Assembly: GCA_002329645.1 (NCBI GenBank)
Contig: DCTS01000093.1
Location: forward strand, 34,969 to 43,443
DNA: 8,475 nucleotides
Origin: Lachnoclostridium sp. UBA1434
GTDB lineage: Bacteria > Bacillota > Clostridia > Lachnospirales > Lachnospiraceae
Direction: 5' to 3'
Made by a program: the position numbers and the translations under genes. Position 1 is the stretch's first letter. Every line of letters starts with the position of its first letter. Below are positions 5,768 through 8,475 of the stretch, in pieces. The notes under the pieces are model-generated. The model was given only the letters and a program-made list of their open reading frames with translations, was not told the origin of the DNA and made no database searches.

Positions 5768-7831
5768 ATGAAGAAGGAATTGCTTGTCGGTTTTGTCGGA
5801 AATCCCAACTGCGGGAAAACAACACTCTTTAATGCTTATACCGGAGCCAACTTAAAGGTTGCCAACTGGCCGGGAGTAACCGTTGAGAAAAAGGAAGGGG
5901 CCTTTAAATACCATGATATACGCTTCAGGCTCGTGGATTTGCCCGGAATATACAGTCTGACCTCCTATTCGTTGGAGGAAAGACTGACCAGGGAATTCAT
6001 TATGGATTCCAATGTTGACGTGATAGTTAATGTGGTGGATGCTTCATGCCTTGAGAGGAACCTTTTCCTGACGCTGCAGCTTATAGAGCTTGGCAGGCCG
6101 GTTGTTGTGGCGTTGAATATGATGGATATTATTGAGGAAAGGGGTATGGAGATAGATCTCCATCGCCTTCCGGAGATGCTGGGCGTTCCGGTGGTGCCGG
6201 TTTCGGCCAGAAAGCGTTCGGGACTTGAGATACTTATGCACACAGTTGCCCATCATGCGGATAAGGTGTCGGATTATAACCTGGAGCACCATCATGGCAG
6301 CAGGATGGAAAAGAAGCAAAACGGGCAGAGACACAGACATGAGCATCACGATGAGCATGCGGTGGTATACAGTGATAAAATAGAGGATTTGATTGATGAG
6401 ATAAGTGAAAGCTTAAGAAAGCGGTACGGCCTTAGGGATAATCTGCGCTGGCTGTCCATCAAGCTGCTTGAAAAGGATGAAGCGGTTATGATGAAATATC
6501 CGGTAAGCTTCAGCAGTGCCGCTTATAAAAATTATGAGGAAGACATTATCAACCAGAAATATGATTTTATTGAAGAGATAATAGAAGAGGTGCTGGTGAA
6601 CAAATCACGCCGGGTTGCTGCTACCGACAAGGTTGACAGGGTGCTTACCAACCGTTTTCTCGGACTGCCGATATTCCTCGGTATAATGGCGGTTGTATTT
6701 TTTCTTACCTTTATAATAGGGGATATGCTGAAAGGAGTTTTTGAAGCCGGACTTGGGGCATTTTCCGGGGCAGCGGCAGGCTTTCTGGAATATATAAATG
6801 CCGGAAGCTTCATAACCTCGCTGATAGTGGACGGAATTATTGCAGGTGTAGGTGGAATACTGACATTCTTACCTAATATATTTATTCTTTTCCTTGCCCT
6901 GGCATTTCTTGAGGACAGCGGCTATATGTCCCGGGTTGCTTACGTAATGGATGGCATCATGGGAAAGATAGGCCTTTCGGGAAAGGCGTTTATACCAATG
7001 CTTCTGGGCTTCGGCTGTACGGTTCCGGCAATTATGGCAACCAGATCCCTTGATAATATCAAGGACAGACGAAGAACCATATTAATTACCCCTTTCATGT
7101 CATGCAGTGCAAGGCTTCCGATATATGTGCTTTTTTCAGGAATGTTTTTTGGAAGGTATGCTGCGCTGGCAGCTTTTTCAATGTACATCATAGGTATTGC
7201 CACCGCTATATGTGCAGCCTTCTTTATGAACAGCAACAGCAGCAAAGCGGCACATAGCCCGTTGCTTATCGAGCTTCCGGAGTATAAGGCTCCGAATTAC
7301 AGAACAATTCTGATATATGTATGGGAAAAGGTGAAGGATTATCTCACAAAAGCAGGAACAACAATTTTCCTTGCCTCTGTGATTATCTGGTTCATCCTGA
7401 ATGTGGGGCCTATGGGTGTGGTTAATGATATGTCTGAAAGCTTCGGAGCCATGCTCGGTAAGGCCATTGCCCCGGCACTTAAGCCTGCGGGCCTTGGTAT
7501 GTGGCAGGTTGTTGTAGCCTTAATTTCGGGGATTGCTGCAAAGGAAGTGGTTGTATCCAGCTTCAGCGTTCTCTTTGGAATTGCCAATATAAACTCCCCC
7601 GAGGGAGCGGCGGCTCTGGCAGGTATACTCGAAGGAATGGGATTCGGAGCGCTTAACGCTTATTCACTGATGGTCTTCTGCCTGCTGTACATTCCCTGTG
7701 CGGCAACCATCGGCGTAATCCAGAGAGAGATGCATTCTGCCAGATGGACCATATTGACTGTGCTGTTCCAGCTTGGAGTGGCAATGCTTATGTCAACCCT
7801 GGTTTATCAGATCGGGAGCCTGTTCCTGTAA
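5768..7831 (+). CDS. feoB: Ferrous iron transport protein B (FeoB), GTPase-permease
   Basis: 687 residues; start set by AGGGAGG at 5755-5761. The N-terminal G domain has G1 GNPNCGKT (11-18), G2 Thr38 in GVTVE, G3 DLPG (57-60), G4 NMMD (117-120) and G5 SAR (146-148). A histidine-rich stretch (162-197, ten His) follows, then a helical spacer up to about residue 290. The membrane part begins near 299 and carries the first gate motif GFGCTVPAIMATR (414-426) with Cys417, the second gate FMSCSARLPIY (443-453) with Cys446, and several further hydrophobic segments to the end. FeoB moves Fe(II) into the cytoplasm with help from its G domain and is the main ferrous uptake route in anaerobes. No FeoC or small Cys-rich partner follows in the window. 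The His insert is the only unusual part; all catalytic motifs are intact. Confidence 0.97.
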   Translation: MKKELLVGFVGNPNCGKTTLFNAYTGANLKVANWPGVTVEKKEGAFKYHDIRFRLVDLPGIYSLTSYSLEERLTREFIMDSNVDVIVNVVDASCLERNLFLTLQLIELGRPVVVALNMMDIIEERGMEIDLHRLPEMLGVPVVPVSARKRSGLEILMHTVAHHADKVSDYNLEHHHGSRMEKKQNGQRHRHEHHDEHAVVYSDKIEDLIDEISESLRKRYGLRDNLRWLSIKLLEKDEAVMMKYPVSFSSAAYKNYEEDIINQKYDFIEEIIEEVLVNKSRRVAATDKVDRVLTNRFLGLPIFLGIMAVVFFLTFIIGDMLKGVFEAGLGAFSGAAAGFLEYINAGSFITSLIVDGIIAGVGGILTFLPNIFILFLALAFLEDSGYMSRVAYVMDGIMGKIGLSGKAFIPMLLGFGCTVPAIMATRSLDNIKDRRRTILITPFMSCSARLPIYVLFSGMFFGRYAALAAFSMYIIGIATAICAAFFMNSNSSKAAHSPLLIELPEYKAPNYRTILIYVWEKVKDYLTKAGTTIFLASVIIWFILNVGPMGVVNDMSESFGAMLGKAIAPALKPAGLGMWQVVVALISGIAAKEVVVSSFSVLFGIANINSPEGAAALAGILEGMGFGALNAYSLMVFCLLYIPCAATIGVIQREMHSARWTILTVLFQLGVAMLMSTLVYQIGSLFL

Positions 7832-7922
7832 GTAATCAGAGAGGTTTTAACTTTTTTTAAAATAAAAAAGGAAATAGGGATACCTTGTAGAATATTAGTA
7901 GTATAGGTGTAAATTCGTCTAG

Positions 7923-7927
7923 AAAGG
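7923..7927 (+). promoter_or_regulatory. Ribosome binding site deciding the dgt start
   Basis: AAAGG ten bases before the ATG at 7938. The in-frame ATG at 7929 is only one base from this site, too close to use it, so 7938 is preferred. Confidence 0.5.
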
Positions 7928-7937
7928 CATGGGTGTT

Positions 7938-8475
7938 ATGAATAATAATCTGAACATCAGGCAGAAGCTTGAGAAAAGGGAACATGAGATACTCAGCCCC
8001 TATGCCGCTTTCTCGGATTGCTCCCGGGGAAGGGACAGGCCTGAGGAGCCATGTGATATAAGGCCTGTTTATCAGAGGGACAGGGACAGGATTATCCATT
8101 CAAAAGCATTCAGAAGACTCAAGGATAAAACCCAGGTTTTTCTTGCTCCGGAAGGAGATCATTATCGAACCAGGCTCACCCATACCCTGGAGGTTTCACA
8201 AATTGCCAGGACCATTGCCAAGGCGCTGAGGCTTAATGAGGATTTAACGGAAGCCATTGCACTGGGGCATGACCTTGGCCATACGCCCTTCGGACATGCC
8301 GGGGAGAGAGCGCTTAACAGGATTTGCCCCATCGGCTTTGAACATCATATGCAGAGCTTAAGAGTGGTGGAGCTGCTTGAAAAGCACGGCGAAGGACTGA
8401 ACCTGACATGGGAGGTCAGGGACGGCATCAAAAATCATCAGACAGAGGGAAGGCCTGCAACCCTGGAAGGCAGGA
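7938..8475 (+). CDS. dgt: Deoxyguanosinetriphosphate triphosphohydrolase-like HD-domain protein, 5' part (3' end outside window)
   Basis: The first 179 residues are visible and the frame is open at the right edge. Family landmarks: RDRDRIIHSKAFRRLKDKTQVF (residues 47-68), then THTLEVSQIARTIA (81-94) with metal-ligand His82, and the HD pair His111-Asp112 in ALGHDLGHTPFGHAGE (108-123), followed by FEHHMQSLRV. The remaining HD-domain Asp is expected beyond or near the edge. Enzymes of this family cleave dGTP or other dNTPs to the nucleoside and triphosphate, controlling dNTP pools; bacterial homologues differ in dNTP preference, so dGTP is the default and not proven. In many Firmicutes dgt precedes dnaG and rpoD, which would be expected next. 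It starts 106 nt after feoB with no clear terminator between them. Confidence 0.93.
   Translation, partial: MNNNLNIRQKLEKREHEILSPYAAFSDCSRGRDRPEEPCDIRPVYQRDRDRIIHSKAFRRLKDKTQVFLAPEGDHYRTRLTHTLEVSQIARTIAKALRLNEDLTEAIALGHDLGHTPFGHAGERALNRICPIGFEHHMQSLRVVELLEKHGEGLNLTWEVRDGIKNHQTEGRPATLEGR

Noticed and set aside
7851..7870. CTTTTTT / AAAAAAG inverted repeat after feoB as a terminator
   Set aside because: Almost pure A-T stem without a downstream T tract; unlikely to stop transcription.
7885..7913. TTGTAG-17-TGTAAA as a promoter for dgt
   Set aside because: Only three of six and four of six consensus matches; chance matches of this quality are common in AT-rich gaps.
1..8475. Search for CRISPR arrays, insertion sequences, tRNA genes, toxin-antitoxin or defence genes
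   Set aside because: No regularly spaced repeats, transposase motifs, cloverleaf-like sequences or defence-gene signatures were seen; almost all of the window is covered by recognisable housekeeping genes.

Overview
The window looks like chromosomal housekeeping sequence from an anaerobic Firmicute of class Clostridia, possibly Lachnospirales-like. That placement is inferred from gene content and style: strong AGGAGG-type ribosome sites, frequent AGG/AGA arginine and ATA isoleucine codons, a cobalamin-independent QueH, a Bacillus-type 7-1-7 Fur box, and a dGTPase gene. All nine genes are on the + strand. I see no mobile element, CRISPR array, rRNA or tRNA.

Region 1 (1 to about 4127) is a tight co-directional run: the 3' part of livG, complete livF, a cytidylate-kinase-like protein, a class I/II aminotransferase and a HisC-type aminotransferase. 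Gaps are about 17 to 39 nt, so it may be one operon. livG and livF encode the two ATPases of a branched-chain amino acid (or related) ABC importer, whose other subunits should lie upstream. The two aminotransferases suggest amino acid metabolism, but no other biosynthetic gene of any one pathway is present.

Region 2 (4141 to 5352) has its own predicted sigma-A promoter, a stand-alone CheY-like receiver protein, and queH for the last step of queuosine tRNA modification, three nucleotides downstream. A long imperfect hairpin follows queH.

Region 3 (5433 to 7831) is a ferrous iron uptake operon. A near-consensus promoter is followed by a perfect Fur palindrome, then feoA and feoB one nucleotide apart. 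FeoB carries a histidine-rich insert between its G domain and its membrane part.

Region 4 (7938 to the end) is the 5' part of a dGTP triphosphohydrolase gene (dgt) that runs off the window. In many Firmicutes dgt precedes dnaG and rpoD, so those could follow.

I found no convincing new multi-gene system. The items most worth a second look are the histidine-rich FeoB loop, the P-loop kinase-like protein with Arg in place of the usual Lys, the receiver-queH pairing, and the structured regulatory region before feoA.
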